Below, piece by piece: positions 1 through 6,962 of a stretch of 12,405 nucleotides of DNA (positions within the stretch are counted from its first letter, which is position 1; each line of letters opens with the position of its first letter). The DNA comes from DASRSS01 sp035656335 (lineage in GTDB: Bacteria > Actinomycetota > Actinomycetes > Mycobacteriales > Jatrophihabitantaceae). The notes under the pieces were generated by a model. It was given only the letters and a program-made list of their open reading frames with translations. It did not search any database and had not been told where the DNA came from. The translations under genes were made by a program, and so were the position numbers. Where the stretch lies: assembly GCA_035656335.1 (NCBI GenBank), contig DASRSS010000134.1, forward strand, positions 1 to 12,405. Direction: 5' to 3'.

Positions 1-1337
1 ACCAGTGCCGTTCCGTCCGCGTCCAGGTTGACGGTCGCCGTCGACGGTGAGCTTCGCGCCGGATACGTCGACGCGGCGACCCCCAGCCCGACCAGCCAGC
101 GGCCGTCGCGGCGGGACGCCGGGCGCGGGTCGCGGTCGGCCCAGCCGATGCGCCGCGCGCCCTCGCGCAGGCAGGCCACCAGGTTGCGGCTGCTGAACGG
201 CAGGCCGGTGTCCGGCTCGGCGTCGGCGTCGTTGCGGATGCGCAGCTCGACCGGGTCGATACCGGCCACCTCGGCCAGCTCGTCCATCGCCGATTCGATC
301 CCGAACGATCCGGGCGTCTCCCCCGGCGCCCGCATCCAGCGCGGGGTCGGCACGTCGAGCCGCAGCAGCCGGTGCCGGGTGCGCAGGTTGGGCGTCGCGT
401 AGAGCGCGCGGGAGATCGTCGCCGTCTGCTCGGCGAACTCGAGCACGCGGGAACTCTGGCTGTAGGCGAGGTGATCCAGCGCGACCAGGCGGCCGTTCGC
501 GTCCGCGCCGAGCCGCATTCGCTGCACGGTGGGTGTCCGGTAGCCGATCAACGCGAACATCTGCTGCCGGGTGAGGGCGACGCACACCGGCCGGCCGACG
601 GCCCGTGCCGCGAGCGCGGCGAGGACGGCGTGCGGACGGGTCGTGCCCTTGGACCCGAAGCCGCCGCCGACGTGCTCGGAGACGACGCGCACCGCGTCCG
701 GCCCCAGGGCGAACAGGTTGGTCAGCTGCTCGCGGACCGTCGCCACGCCCTGGCTGGAGTCGTAGACCGTCAGCCGCCCGCCGTCCCAGTGCGCGGTCGC
801 GGTGTGCGGCTCCATCGGGCTGTTGTGCTCGGCGGGCGTGCGGTACGTGCGGTCGACGGTGTAGGCGGCGTCCGCGAGCGCGGCGTCGACGTCACCGGAC
901 GACGTCTCGCTGGGGAAGTTCGGGTTCACCTTCTCGGGCGTGTACACGTCCGGGTGATCGGTGCGCAGCACGACATCGTGCTCGTCCTGCTCGTAGCCGA
1001 AGTGGACGAGATCCCCCGCGTCCCGTGCCTGCTCGAGCGTCTCGGCCACGACGAGACCGACGACCGCTCCGCGGTAGTGCACCTGGTTGTCCTGCAACAG
1101 GAGCAGCTCGCCGTCGCCGACGTCCTGCAGCCGACCGGCGTTCTGGTGCGTGATCACCGCCAGCACGCCCCGAGCCGCGAGCGCCTGCTCGGTGTCGATG
1201 GACGTGATGTGCCCGCGGGCGATCGTCGACTGCAGCACGTACCCGTACGCCTTGCCCGGCAAGGGAATCTCGCCCGCGTAACGCGCCGAGCCGGTCACCT
1301 TCGCGACCGCGTCGACACGGTGCTCGATCGGGCTCAT
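1..1337 (-). CDS. paoC: PaoC/YagR-type aldehyde oxidoreductase, molybdopterin-binding subunit (3' end cut by window edge)
   Basis: This is the large, Moco-binding subunit of a xanthine-oxidase-family enzyme, expected to oxidise aldehydes to carboxylic acids. The first 445 residues are visible; relatives are roughly 730, so the C-terminal part with the family's catalytic glutamate lies off the left edge. The N-terminus (EHRVDAVAKVTGSARYAGEI) is the typical entry to the family's first domain. VGGGFGSKG (residues 223-231) and MRAPGETPGSF (335-345) are molybdopterin-contacting loops, and the MRAPGE form is that of E. coli PaoC rather than CoxL or XdhB. SPMEPH (173-178) also matches the family. 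The start is fixed by the ATGA overlap with paoB's stop. No Tat signal is seen on this subunit. It is last of the three visible genes; a maturation factor (XdhC/PaoD type) might follow outside the window. Family assignment is firm; the substrate is not known. Confidence 0.93.
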   Translation of the reverse strand, partial: MSPIEHRVDAVAKVTGSARYAGEIPLPGKAYGYVLQSTIARGHITSIDTEQALAARGVLAVITHQNAGRLQDVGDGELLLLQDNQVHYRGAVVGLVVAETLEQARDAGDLVHFGYEQDEHDVVLRTDHPDVYTPEKVNPNFPSETSSGDVDAALADAAYTVDRTYRTPAEHNSPMEPHTATAHWDGGRLTVYDSSQGVATVREQLTNLFALGPDAVRVVSEHVGGGFGSKGTTRPHAVLAALAARAVGRPVCVALTRQQMFALIGYRTPTVQRMRLGADANGRLVALDHLAYSQSSRVLEFAEQTATISRALYATPNLRTRHRLLRLDVPTPRWMRAPGETPGSFGIESAMDELAEVAGIDPVELRIRNDADAEPDTGLPFSSRNLVACLREGARRIGWADRDPRPASRRDGRWLVGLGVAASTYPARSSPSTATVNLDADGTAL

Positions 1338-2320
1338 GCCGCCTCCCCGCGCAGCTCGAGCAGCGTCCGCACGATCAGCTCGGTCAGGAGCGGAACCTTG
1401 TAGCCGTTGTCGCGCAGCGGCTGGGCCTGGTCGAGTTCGGCCGCCGCGGCCGCGCGGGCCGCAGACTCGTCCAGCCGTCGACCGCGCAGCGCGTCCTCGG
1501 CCCGGGTGGCGCGCCACGGCATCGCGGCGACGGCACCCAGCGCGATCCGCACGTCGGACACCGTGTCGCCGTCCAGCGCCAGCTCCGCCGCCACCGACCC
1601 GATCGCGAACGCGAACGACGCCCGCTCGCGGACCTTGCGGTAGCACGACCGGCCGAGCGGCGGGGGCAGCACGACGGCGGTGATCAGCGTGCCGGGCCGC
1701 AGCGTCGTGTCCCGGTGCGGCTCGCTGCCGGGCAGCCGGTAGAACTCCCCGAGCGGCAGCTGCCGGGCGCCGCTGGAGTCCTGCACGTGCACGACCGCGT
1801 CCAGCGCCATGAGCGCGACGGCCATGTCGGACGGATGGGTCGCGACGCAGTGCTCGGACGCGCCGAGGATCGCCAGGTTCCGGTGCTCGCCCTCGCGCGC
1901 CGGGCAGCCGGAGTGCGGTTCGCGCTTGTTGCACGGCTTGGTGACGTCCTGGAAGTAGGGGCACCGGGTTCGTTGCAGCAGGTTGCCGCCGACCGTGGCG
2001 AGGTTGCGCAGCTGCCCCGAGGCGCCGGCGAGCAACGCCTGGCTCAGCGCCGGGTAGCGGGTGCGGACGTCCGGATGCGCGGCCAGGACGCTGTTGCGCA
2101 CGGTCGCCCCGATCTGCAGTCCGCCCGGGTCCTCAGTCTCGGAGATGAAGTCGTAGGGCAGCGCGTTGATGTCCACCAGCAGCTCGGGCGTCGCGACGCC
2201 GAGCTTCATCAGGTCGACCAGGTTCGTCCCGCCACCGAGATAGTGCGAGTTGAGCGTGGCGGCCTGCAGCCGCATGGCGTCCGCGGCCTGGCTTGCGAGC
2301 GCATAGCCGAACGGCTTCAT
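1334..2320 (-). CDS. paoB: PaoB/YagS-type aldehyde oxidoreductase, FAD-binding subunit
   Basis: This 328-residue FAD subunit (CO-dehydrogenase flavoprotein/PCMH type) carries electrons from the Fe-S subunit to the final acceptor. LGGGTNLVDLMKLG (28-41) and ATVGGNLLQRTRC (108-120) are the two FAD-pyrophosphate loops. Four cysteines (C120, C130, C139, C158) sit in an insertion reading RCPYFQDVTKPCNKREPHSGC. E. coli PaoB has the same insertion and binds an extra [4Fe-4S] cluster there, so the cluster is probably present here. The ATG at 2320 overlaps the paoA stop (ATGA), and the stop overlaps the paoC start in the same way, implying translational coupling. The reading frame stays open upstream of 2320 into paoA, but that longer version is out of frame with the [2Fe-2S] protein and has no homology-like content. 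Length is normal for the family. Confidence 0.93.
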   Translation of the reverse strand: MKPFGYALASQAADAMRLQAATLNSHYLGGGTNLVDLMKLGVATPELLVDINALPYDFISETEDPGGLQIGATVRNSVLAAHPDVRTRYPALSQALLAGASGQLRNLATVGGNLLQRTRCPYFQDVTKPCNKREPHSGCPAREGEHRNLAILGASEHCVATHPSDMAVALMALDAVVHVQDSSGARQLPLGEFYRLPGSEPHRDTTLRPGTLITAVVLPPPLGRSCYRKVRERASFAFAIGSVAAELALDGDTVSDVRIALGAVAAMPWRATRAEDALRGRRLDESAARAAAAAELDQAQPLRDNGYKVPLLTELIVRTLLELRGEAA

Positions 2321-2847
2321 CCGCGGGTGCCCGCATTCACGTCGGCGATCGCGGCGACGATGTTCACGTAGGCGCCGCAGCGGCAGATGTTGCCGCTCAT
2401 CCGCTCGCGGGTCTCGGCAGCGTCCAACGCCGGCGCCGCGGCGAGATCCTCGGTGACGGCGGACGGCCAGCCGGCACGCACCTCGTCCAGCATGCCCACG
2501 GCCGAGCAGATCTGCCCCGGCGTGCAGTAGCCGCACTGCAGCGCGTCGCGGTCGACGAACGCCTGCTGCATCGGGTGCAGGGCGGCGGCGGTGCCCAGGC
2601 CCTCGACCGTCGTGATCTCGTGCCCGGCCACCGCGACCGCGAGCAGCAGGCAGGCATTGGCGCGGCGGCCGTCCAGCAGCACCGTGCACGCGCCGCACTG
2701 GCCGTGGTCGCAGCCCTTCTTCGAGCCGGTCAGGTCGAGGTGTTCGCGCAGCGCATCCAGCAAGGTGGTGCGGTTGTCCAGCTCGAGATCGTGATCGGTT
2801 CCGTTCACGTGCAGGGTGATCCGGCTCGCGAGGTCCGGTGGTGGCAT
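2317..2847 (-). CDS. paoA: PaoA/YagT-type aldehyde oxidoreductase, [2Fe-2S] subunit
   Basis: This 176-residue small subunit carries two [2Fe-2S] clusters between Moco and FAD. The N-terminal plant-ferredoxin-like domain has C46, C51, C54 and C66 (GCDHGQCGACTVLL). The C-terminal four-helix domain has C105, C108, C155 and C157 (QCGYCTPGQ and NICRCGAY). The chosen ATG at 2847 gives MPPPDLASRITLHVNG, which runs straight into the first beta strand. Longer in-frame starts up to 3282 would run through the divergent lipoprotein gene and are rejected. E. coli PaoA is about 50 residues longer because of a Tat signal peptide; none is present here, so the complex is inferred to be cytoplasmic. It is first gene of the operon, with a SigF/SigB-like promoter 10 bases upstream of the ATG, which would give an almost leaderless mRNA. 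Confidence 0.93.
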   Translation of the reverse strand: MPPPDLASRITLHVNGTDHDLELDNRTTLLDALREHLDLTGSKKGCDHGQCGACTVLLDGRRANACLLLAVAVAGHEITTVEGLGTAAALHPMQQAFVDRDALQCGYCTPGQICSAVGMLDEVRAGWPSAVTEDLAAAPALDAAETRERMSGNICRCGAYVNIVAAIADVNAGTRG

Positions 2848-2857
2848 ACCGCCGGGC

Positions 2858-2884
2858 CTACCCCCGCGCCGTGGGCGGCAAACC
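2858..2884 (-). promoter_or_regulatory. Candidate SigF/SigB-type promoter of paoABC
   Basis: On the minus strand the sequence reads GGTTT, then 16 bases, then GGGTAG. This closely fits the actinobacterial general-stress consensus (GGTTT-N15-17-GGGTAT in mycobacterial SigF; similar for streptomycete SigB). The -10 ends 10 bases before the paoA ATG, so the transcript would have a leader of only a few bases or none. The -35 overlaps a CCTGGGTAG on the other strand (2883-2891), 8 bases before the divergent lipoprotein ATG; that copy has no matching -35. The match is seen directly; sigma-factor use is inferred. Confidence 0.55.
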
Positions 2885-2899
2885 TGGGTAGACCGGCGT

Positions 2900-3940
2900 A
2901 TGCCGATGCGCAGAATCGCCCGAGCGGGCGCACTGTTGCTCGCGGCAGCGGCCGCCGCGGCGGGGACGGCCGCCTGCCAGGGACAGAACGTCGCCGCCGG
3001 GCCGCAGACCGTGCTACTGCACATCTCGGCGCCGCTGCGCGAACCGGTGTGGTCGGACGCGGCCGACGAGCTGGTCGGGCTGACCGCGAGCGGTCCGCGC
3101 GTCGAAGCCGTGACGCCGTCGCTGCGTGCCGGCCGCGCGCGCAGCAGGCTGTCCACGCCGCTGACCGACGCCGGCCGCGACGTCGCGCCCGGAATGCCCG
3201 ACGACCCCGTGGTGTACGTGCCGCGGCCGGAGTCCGGTGACGTCGCCGTGCTGCACCTGCCGTCGTTGAAGCAGGTCGGCACGCTGCCGGCCGGCGGCGA
3301 TCCGTCCTACCTGGCGACCGACGTCGGCGCGCAGACCCTGCTCGCGCTGTCGGGCAACGGCCGGACAGTGACCGGCGTCAGCCTGCACGACAAGACGGTC
3401 TCGACCAGGCAGCGCGTGAACGCCGAACCGGACTCCGACATCGACGGACCCCAGCGCGAACGCGTGGTCGAGTTCCACGTGACCGGCGCAGGCGGCATCG
3501 ACCACTACCTCGACGGCGCGCGCCGCGGCTCGATCGACGTCCCCGCCACCGACGCGGTCGGCGACGAGACCAAGGTGACCCGGCTGTACGTCGCCGAGTC
3601 CGGCACCCACCTGCTGGTCGCCGTCGACTCCGGACGCGACGGTGACGGGATGGACCAGGTCGGTCAGGCGCGGTTGGACGCGCCCGTGCTGTACGTGGAC
3701 GACGACGCGCACCGCATCTACGCCGTCACGCACGACCGGCTGGTGATCCTGGAGACGCGCAGCTACGGCGGCTTCGACGGCGGCAAGATCCCGGTGATCG
3801 AGACGATCGACTTCCGGAACGACCTGCCCGCGGCCGTGCGGCACGCGACGCTGTCCGGCGTCGTTTCCGGTACCGACCGGGTGTTCCTGACGTTCTCGGA
3901 CGCGCCCTACGTGCTCAGCGTCGCGAAGCCGAACGTCTGA
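2900..3940 (+). CDS. Putative secreted lipoprotein with beta-propeller-like repeats, function unknown
   Basis: This 346-residue protein starts MPMRRIARAG, followed by a long Ala/Leu hydrophobic stretch (residues 11-25) and C26 in GTAAC. That is a signal peptide with a plausible lipobox, although Thr at -3 is atypical. The mature part is hydrophilic and contains recurring strand-like units such as VVYVPRPESGDVAVLHLPSL, LYVAESGTHLLVAVDS and VLYVDDDAHRIYAVTHDRLVILE. These recall YncE/SMP-30-like propellers, but I cannot assign a family. It is expected outside the membrane. A second ATG (2906) is equally possible; the reading frame extends to 2816 but would then overlap paoA and bury the signal peptide. 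It diverges from paoA by 52 bases, and its 3' end overlaps the convergent zinc-ribbon gene by 26 bases. The coding evidence is good; the function is unknown. Confidence 0.8.
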   Translation: MPMRRIARAGALLLAAAAAAAGTAACQGQNVAAGPQTVLLHISAPLREPVWSDAADELVGLTASGPRVEAVTPSLRAGRARSRLSTPLTDAGRDVAPGMPDDPVVYVPRPESGDVAVLHLPSLKQVGTLPAGGDPSYLATDVGAQTLLALSGNGRTVTGVSLHDKTVSTRQRVNAEPDSDIDGPQRERVVEFHVTGAGGIDHYLDGARRGSIDVPATDAVGDETKVTRLYVAESGTHLLVAVDSGRDGDGMDQVGQARLDAPVLYVDDDAHRIYAVTHDRLVILETRSYGGFDGGKIPVIETIDFRNDLPAAVRHATLSGVVSGTDRVFLTFSDAPYVLSVAKPNV

Positions 3941-4223
3941 CCAGGAACTCGTACTCAGGCAGTCGGACGCCCGTGCGCGGCGCGGGGCAGGAGCGCTTCG
4001 TGCAGGTGAGCGCGACCATGTACTCGTCCGACTCGGTGCCGACGAACAGGAACCCGAGGTACAGCGCGTCGCCCACCTCGAACCGCCGCCCGTTGCAGGC
4101 GGGGCAGCGTAGCCGGCGCGTCCGCACGAGCAGCCGGACCCGCTCGCGTTCCCGGGGGTCGAGCCGGATCAGCTCCGGGCGACGGAAGCTCGGACCGAGC
4201 GGGGCACGGCGCAGCGCGGTCAT
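3915..4223 (-). CDS. Small zinc-ribbon-like protein, function unknown
   Basis: This 102-residue basic protein has two cysteine pairs, CPAC (C40, C43) and CTKRSC (C74, C79). They are separated by a beta-rich segment (FEVGDALYLGFLFVGTESDEYMVALT), which is the layout of a zinc ribbon with a C-x2-C and a C-x4-C knuckle. The N-terminal third is Arg-rich (PRERERVRLLVRTRRLRC). There is no signal peptide or membrane helix, so it is cytoplasmic. Its ATG shares one base with the stop of the molybdo-cytochrome gene (TGATG), making it the last gene of that unit and probably translated by reinitiation. A role in metal or cofactor delivery, or as an accessory protein of the molybdo-cytochrome, is a guess from position. 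The 3' end overlaps the convergent lipoprotein gene. Confidence 0.75.
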   Translation of the reverse strand: MTALRRAPLGPSFRRPELIRLDPRERERVRLLVRTRRLRCPACNGRRFEVGDALYLGFLFVGTESDEYMVALTCTKRSCPAPRTGVRLPEYEFLVRRSASRR

Positions 4224-5725
4224 CAGACGCCCACGCTGATGTCGTAGTGGACGTTGTCCTCGCGCCAGCCGCCCATGCCGTCGCCGATGCCGTCGTAGCC
4301 GGACACGACCTCGATACGCTCGAGCCACTTGGCCATCTTGAAGCCGACCTGGGTCTCGAACCGCGCCCGCAGCGGGGCGCCGTGCTTGATCGGCAGCGGC
4401 TGCCCGTTCATCTCGTACGCCAGCAGCGCCTGCGGGTAGTAGGCGCGCTCGAGGTCGATGATCTCGTAGAACTGCCCGTGCCCCTCCTCGGCGGCGGCCG
4501 GCTCGTCGCGGTCCACGTTCTGCATGGTCAGTAGGCACACCTGGTGCGCGCCGGGAAGCGGGCGGACCAGCTCTAGGATCGTGCGCAGCGGCACGCCGCC
4601 CCACTCGCCGATGCTGGACCAGCCCTGGATGCAGTTGTGCAGCACCCGCTGGGTCTGCGGTTCGCGCAGCGCGCGCAGGTCGGCCAGGCTGAAGCTTCTC
4701 GGGTTCTCGACCAGGCCGCCGACCTCGAGCCGCCAGTCGGCGAAGTTGTGCACCGCCATGATCTGGTACGCGGCACAGCTCGGCGGCTTGCCGTTCACGC
4801 GGTGCTCTGGCGACAGCTTCGAGCGCGGGTAGTCCTGCCGGGACGTGAGCGGCTTGAGCGCGAGGCGCCGGAACCGCATGACGATCGCGCCGAGCGCACG
4901 CTGCACCTGCCGCGGGTTGCGCAGGCTCCACACCGTCGCCGCGACGTGGATCAGGACGATGGCGGCGACGATTCCCAGCGAGATGCCGATCGCCGCGTCC
5001 AGCTCGGTGACGTGCCCGAAGATCATCAGCGAGGTGAGCTCCGGCCAGCCCCACCAGCCGATCATGATCAGGTGCACCGGGATGAAGACCAGGAACGCGA
5101 GCAGCCCGAGCGCGTGCAGCGTCCGCGCCATCTGCCGTCCGCCGAACAGCTTGACGTACCAGGGGAAGCGGGCTTCGACGGCGGGCGACTGGGCCGCGCC
5201 GGTCAGGATCTGGAACGGCGCGAGCAGGAAGATCACCGCGGCGTAGACCAGCTTCTGCAACGCGTCCAGCGGCTGGTCCGGCAGGGTGGGCGGCAGCTGG
5301 AACTGCAGGTACGTCCAGGCGTCGTCCACGGCCTCGGGGAAGATCGACCACGAGTACGGGATGTAGCGGTGCCACTGCCCGGTCGCGAACAGCAGGATGT
5401 AGTACGCGAGGCCGGTCAGCACCCAGCCGAACACGCTGACGAAGTGCCAGCGGCGGCCCATGCCGAGCTTCTTGTGACCCGGCAGCGCGACCAGGGACGA
5501 GTACGACTCCTCCTCGTCGAGCGTGTCGTACAGCTTGTCGGTGGGCATCGTCCTGGTGGTGAACCGCGCCCACTCGGTGCCGGGCTTGCTGTCGTTGCGG
5601 CGGTGCAGCCTCGGATAGCTGGCCAGGATCTCGATACCGCTGCGGATCAGCAGGGTGACGAACAGCAGGTTCACCCAGTGCTCGATGCGCAGCCAGGCCG
5701 GATAGTTCAGCGTCACGTCAGTCAT
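4223..5725 (-). CDS. Membrane cytochrome b561-like domain fused to sulfite-oxidase-fold molybdopterin domain
   Basis: This 500-residue fusion has an N-terminal half (1-290) like thiosulfate reductase/formate dehydrogenase cytochrome b, with five predicted helices near 12-32, 94-115, 155-176, 203-225 and 245-268. Histidines H16, H94, H204, H218 and H260 lie in or beside helices. H204 and H218 are 14 residues apart in one helix, the spacing of the b-haem ligands in FdnI-type subunits, so two b haems are likely. The C-terminal half (about 300-500) is a sulfite-oxidase/MsrP-type domain; C365 in HNCIQGWSSIGEWGG is the expected Mo-ligating cysteine, and VGFKMAKWLERIE fits the end of the fold. Charge distribution puts the Arg-rich linker (269-302), and so the Moco domain, on the cytoplasmic side, with no Tat signal; MsrP-type enzymes are periplasmic. 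The start overlaps the previous gene by 8 bases. The substrate is unknown; quinone-linked oxidation or reduction is inferred. Confidence 0.9.
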   Translation of the reverse strand: MTDVTLNYPAWLRIEHWVNLLFVTLLIRSGIEILASYPRLHRRNDSKPGTEWARFTTRTMPTDKLYDTLDEEESYSSLVALPGHKKLGMGRRWHFVSVFGWVLTGLAYYILLFATGQWHRYIPYSWSIFPEAVDDAWTYLQFQLPPTLPDQPLDALQKLVYAAVIFLLAPFQILTGAAQSPAVEARFPWYVKLFGGRQMARTLHALGLLAFLVFIPVHLIMIGWWGWPELTSLMIFGHVTELDAAIGISLGIVAAIVLIHVAATVWSLRNPRQVQRALGAIVMRFRRLALKPLTSRQDYPRSKLSPEHRVNGKPPSCAAYQIMAVHNFADWRLEVGGLVENPRSFSLADLRALREPQTQRVLHNCIQGWSSIGEWGGVPLRTILELVRPLPGAHQVCLLTMQNVDRDEPAAAEEGHGQFYEIIDLERAYYPQALLAYEMNGQPLPIKHGAPLRARFETQVGFKMAKWLERIEVVSGYDGIGDGMGGWREDNVHYDISVGV

Positions 5726-6164
5726 GCCACTCCTGGTGCAGCGGCCAGCTGACGGTTCTCCCGGTCAGCACGGCGAAGTGGGTGGCAAGGAACGCCCCGG
5801 ACAGCACCATGCCGAGCGTGCCCGGGGCGTAGTCCCACCGACCGATGAGCTGTGGCAGCTGCGGCAACCCGATAGTCCGGCTGGCGAGGTACATCGCCAG
5901 CGACGCCAGCGCGACGACGCTGCCCAGCGCCCATCCGGCGCGGACGATCGCCAGCCACCGGCCGGCCAGCATGCCGAGGGCGGCGAGCATCGCGCACGCG
6001 CCCAGGACGGTGAAGTACGCGGCGAGGTAGGTGGGTTGGTCGTGCTCGGCGAGCAGGCACAGCCGGATCGCGGCCATGCCGAGCAGCAGCGCGATGCCCG
6101 CCGCGGTCGTCGTGCGCGGCAGGTCGAAGGCGATGTGCCGGTAGAACGACACCAACGCCGTCAT
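5718..6164 (-). CDS. Four-helix integral membrane protein, function unknown
   Basis: This 148-residue membrane protein has predicted helices near 19-38, 44-66, 72-95 and 113-134. The loop between helices 3 and 4 reads YLASRTIGLPQLPQLIGRWD; a YLxSRTxGLP motif of this kind recurs, as I recall it, in uncharacterised actinobacterial membrane proteins. His10, His41, His129, His143 and His147 are present, but I see no convincing haem or metal site. Its ATG overlaps the TrkA-C gene stop (ATGA), and its stop lies 8 bases inside the molybdo-cytochrome gene. It is therefore an integral member of the unit and could be a small membrane subunit partnering the cytochrome b. Coding is well supported by overlaps and hydrophobicity pattern; no function is assigned. 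Confidence 0.82.
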   Translation of the reverse strand: MTALVSFYRHIAFDLPRTTTAAGIALLLGMAAIRLCLLAEHDQPTYLAAYFTVLGACAMLAALGMLAGRWLAIVRAGWALGSVVALASLAMYLASRTIGLPQLPQLIGRWDYAPGTLGMVLSGAFLATHFAVLTGRTVSWPLHQEWHD

Positions 6165-6922
6165 GACGCCTCCACCACGTGCTCGGCCTGCTCCACTCGC
6201 AGCTGGTGCTCCACGGCCCGCTGATGCGCCAGGTCACCCGCGGCGCCCGCAGGCCGGTCGTCCAGCTCGCGCAGCTGCTCACCGGTGCCGTACACGACCA
6301 GGGAGTCACCGTCCTGCACGACCGTCCGGCCGGTCGGCGCACCCAGGTAGCGGCCGCCGCTGCGGATGATGCCCAGGACGACGACGCCCTCACCGCGCAG
6401 GTCGAGGTCGGCCAGCGAGCGTCCGGCCACCCAGTCGTGCGCGCACACCGCGAGCTCGTTGACCGCGTACGGTCCGGCGAGGTTGAGCAGCCCGGCGACG
6501 TCGCGGGTGTTCAGGTCGGTGAACCGGTCCAGCAGCCGAGCGATCAGCCTGGTCAGCCGCCGGTCCACGGCCCGGCTGCGCGAGATGAACACCAGCAGGA
6601 GCAGGCCGCCCACCAGCAGCAGCAGCCGCCACCACGCGTGGCCGAACGCGCCGCCCCGGAAGCCGAGGATCGTCGAGCTGGCCGCGGCGACGATGCCGAC
6701 GTTGCCGAGCAGCATCAGGACGGCGATGACGCGGCGGCGCAGCGGGTGCTCGACCACCTTCTCGGACTCGGACGTGGTGAAGCCCGCGCCGGTGAACGCC
6801 GAGCGTGCCTGGAAGCGGGCCGCCTCGGTCGACATGCCGCTCGCGGTGAGGATCACGGTCGCCACCCGGGTGATCACCAGCGAGATGGTCGCCACCAGCA
6901 GCAGGCCGATGATCGCGTACAT
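6161..6922 (-). CDS. Membrane protein with C-terminal TrkA-C (RCK_C) domain
   Basis: This 253-residue protein has three predicted helices (about 2-26, 65-88, 97-113). A RCK_C/TrkA-C-like ligand-binding domain follows at about 150-222 (ELAVCAHDWVAGRSLADLDL, VVVLGIIRSGGRYLGAPTG and the QDGDSLVVYGTGEQLREL ending). Between helices 1 and 2 lies RSAFTGAGFTTSESEKV (40-56), which resembles a TrkH/KtrB-like pore-loop sequence. There is no Rossmann TrkA-N domain, so this is not a classical TrkA. The charged C-terminal tail (230-253) may form a short helix. In K+ channels RCK_C domains bind ligands such as nucleotides or c-di-AMP, so sensing or gating is inferred. The start at 6922 is preceded by GGGAAGGG, a good ribosome-binding site. 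It is first of four overlapping genes ending at 3915. Confidence 0.85.
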   Translation of the reverse strand: MYAIIGLLLVATISLVITRVATVILTASGMSTEAARFQARSAFTGAGFTTSESEKVVEHPLRRRVIAVLMLLGNVGIVAAASSTILGFRGGAFGHAWWRLLLLVGGLLLLVFISRSRAVDRRLTRLIARLLDRFTDLNTRDVAGLLNLAGPYAVNELAVCAHDWVAGRSLADLDLRGEGVVVLGIIRSGGRYLGAPTGRTVVQDGDSLVVYGTGEQLRELDDRPAGAAGDLAHQRAVEHQLRVEQAEHVVEAS

Positions 6923-6925
6923 GGC

Positions 6926-6952
6926 GTTACCCTTCCCAGCTCCCCTGGGTAG
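6926..6952 (+). promoter_or_regulatory. Candidate SigF/SigB-like promoter of the 102-residue protein gene
   Basis: GTTA, 17 bases, then GGGTAG, with the -10 ending 10 bases before the ATG at 6963. This is the same -10-to-ATG distance as at paoA. The 40-base gap also serves the divergent TrkA-C gene, whose ribosome-binding site overlaps the -35. A 5-base inverted repeat, CCCAG/CTGGG (6935-6939 and 6945-6949), lies within the spacer and touches the -10. This is a weaker match than the other two because of the 17-base spacing and the A in GTTA. Confidence 0.35.
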
Positions 6953-6962
6953 CTAGCAGCGC

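Noticed and set aside
372..1403. 343-codon plus-strand frame opposite paoC
   Set aside because: Antisense shadow: the minus strand encodes well-conserved Moco-subunit motifs here.
1334..2698. Longer paoB beginning at 2698
   Set aside because: The first 126 residues would be an out-of-frame reading of paoA. The ATG at 2320 starts the conserved sequence and forms an ATGA overlap.
3014..3844. 276-codon minus-strand frame opposite the lipoprotein gene
   Set aside because: The plus frame has a signal peptide with lipobox and propeller-like strands; the minus translation is Val/Arg/Gly/His-rich with no start context.
3915..5573. 552-residue single protein covering the molybdo-cytochrome region
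   Set aside because: It joins an out-of-frame reading of the cytochrome gene to the real zinc-ribbon gene; the latter starts at 4223.
6927..6932. GGGTAA on the minus strand as a SigF-type -10 for the TrkA-C gene
   Set aside because: It lies only four bases from the ATG, has no GTTT at 15-17 bases upstream, and is better explained as part of the GGGAAGGG ribosome-binding site.
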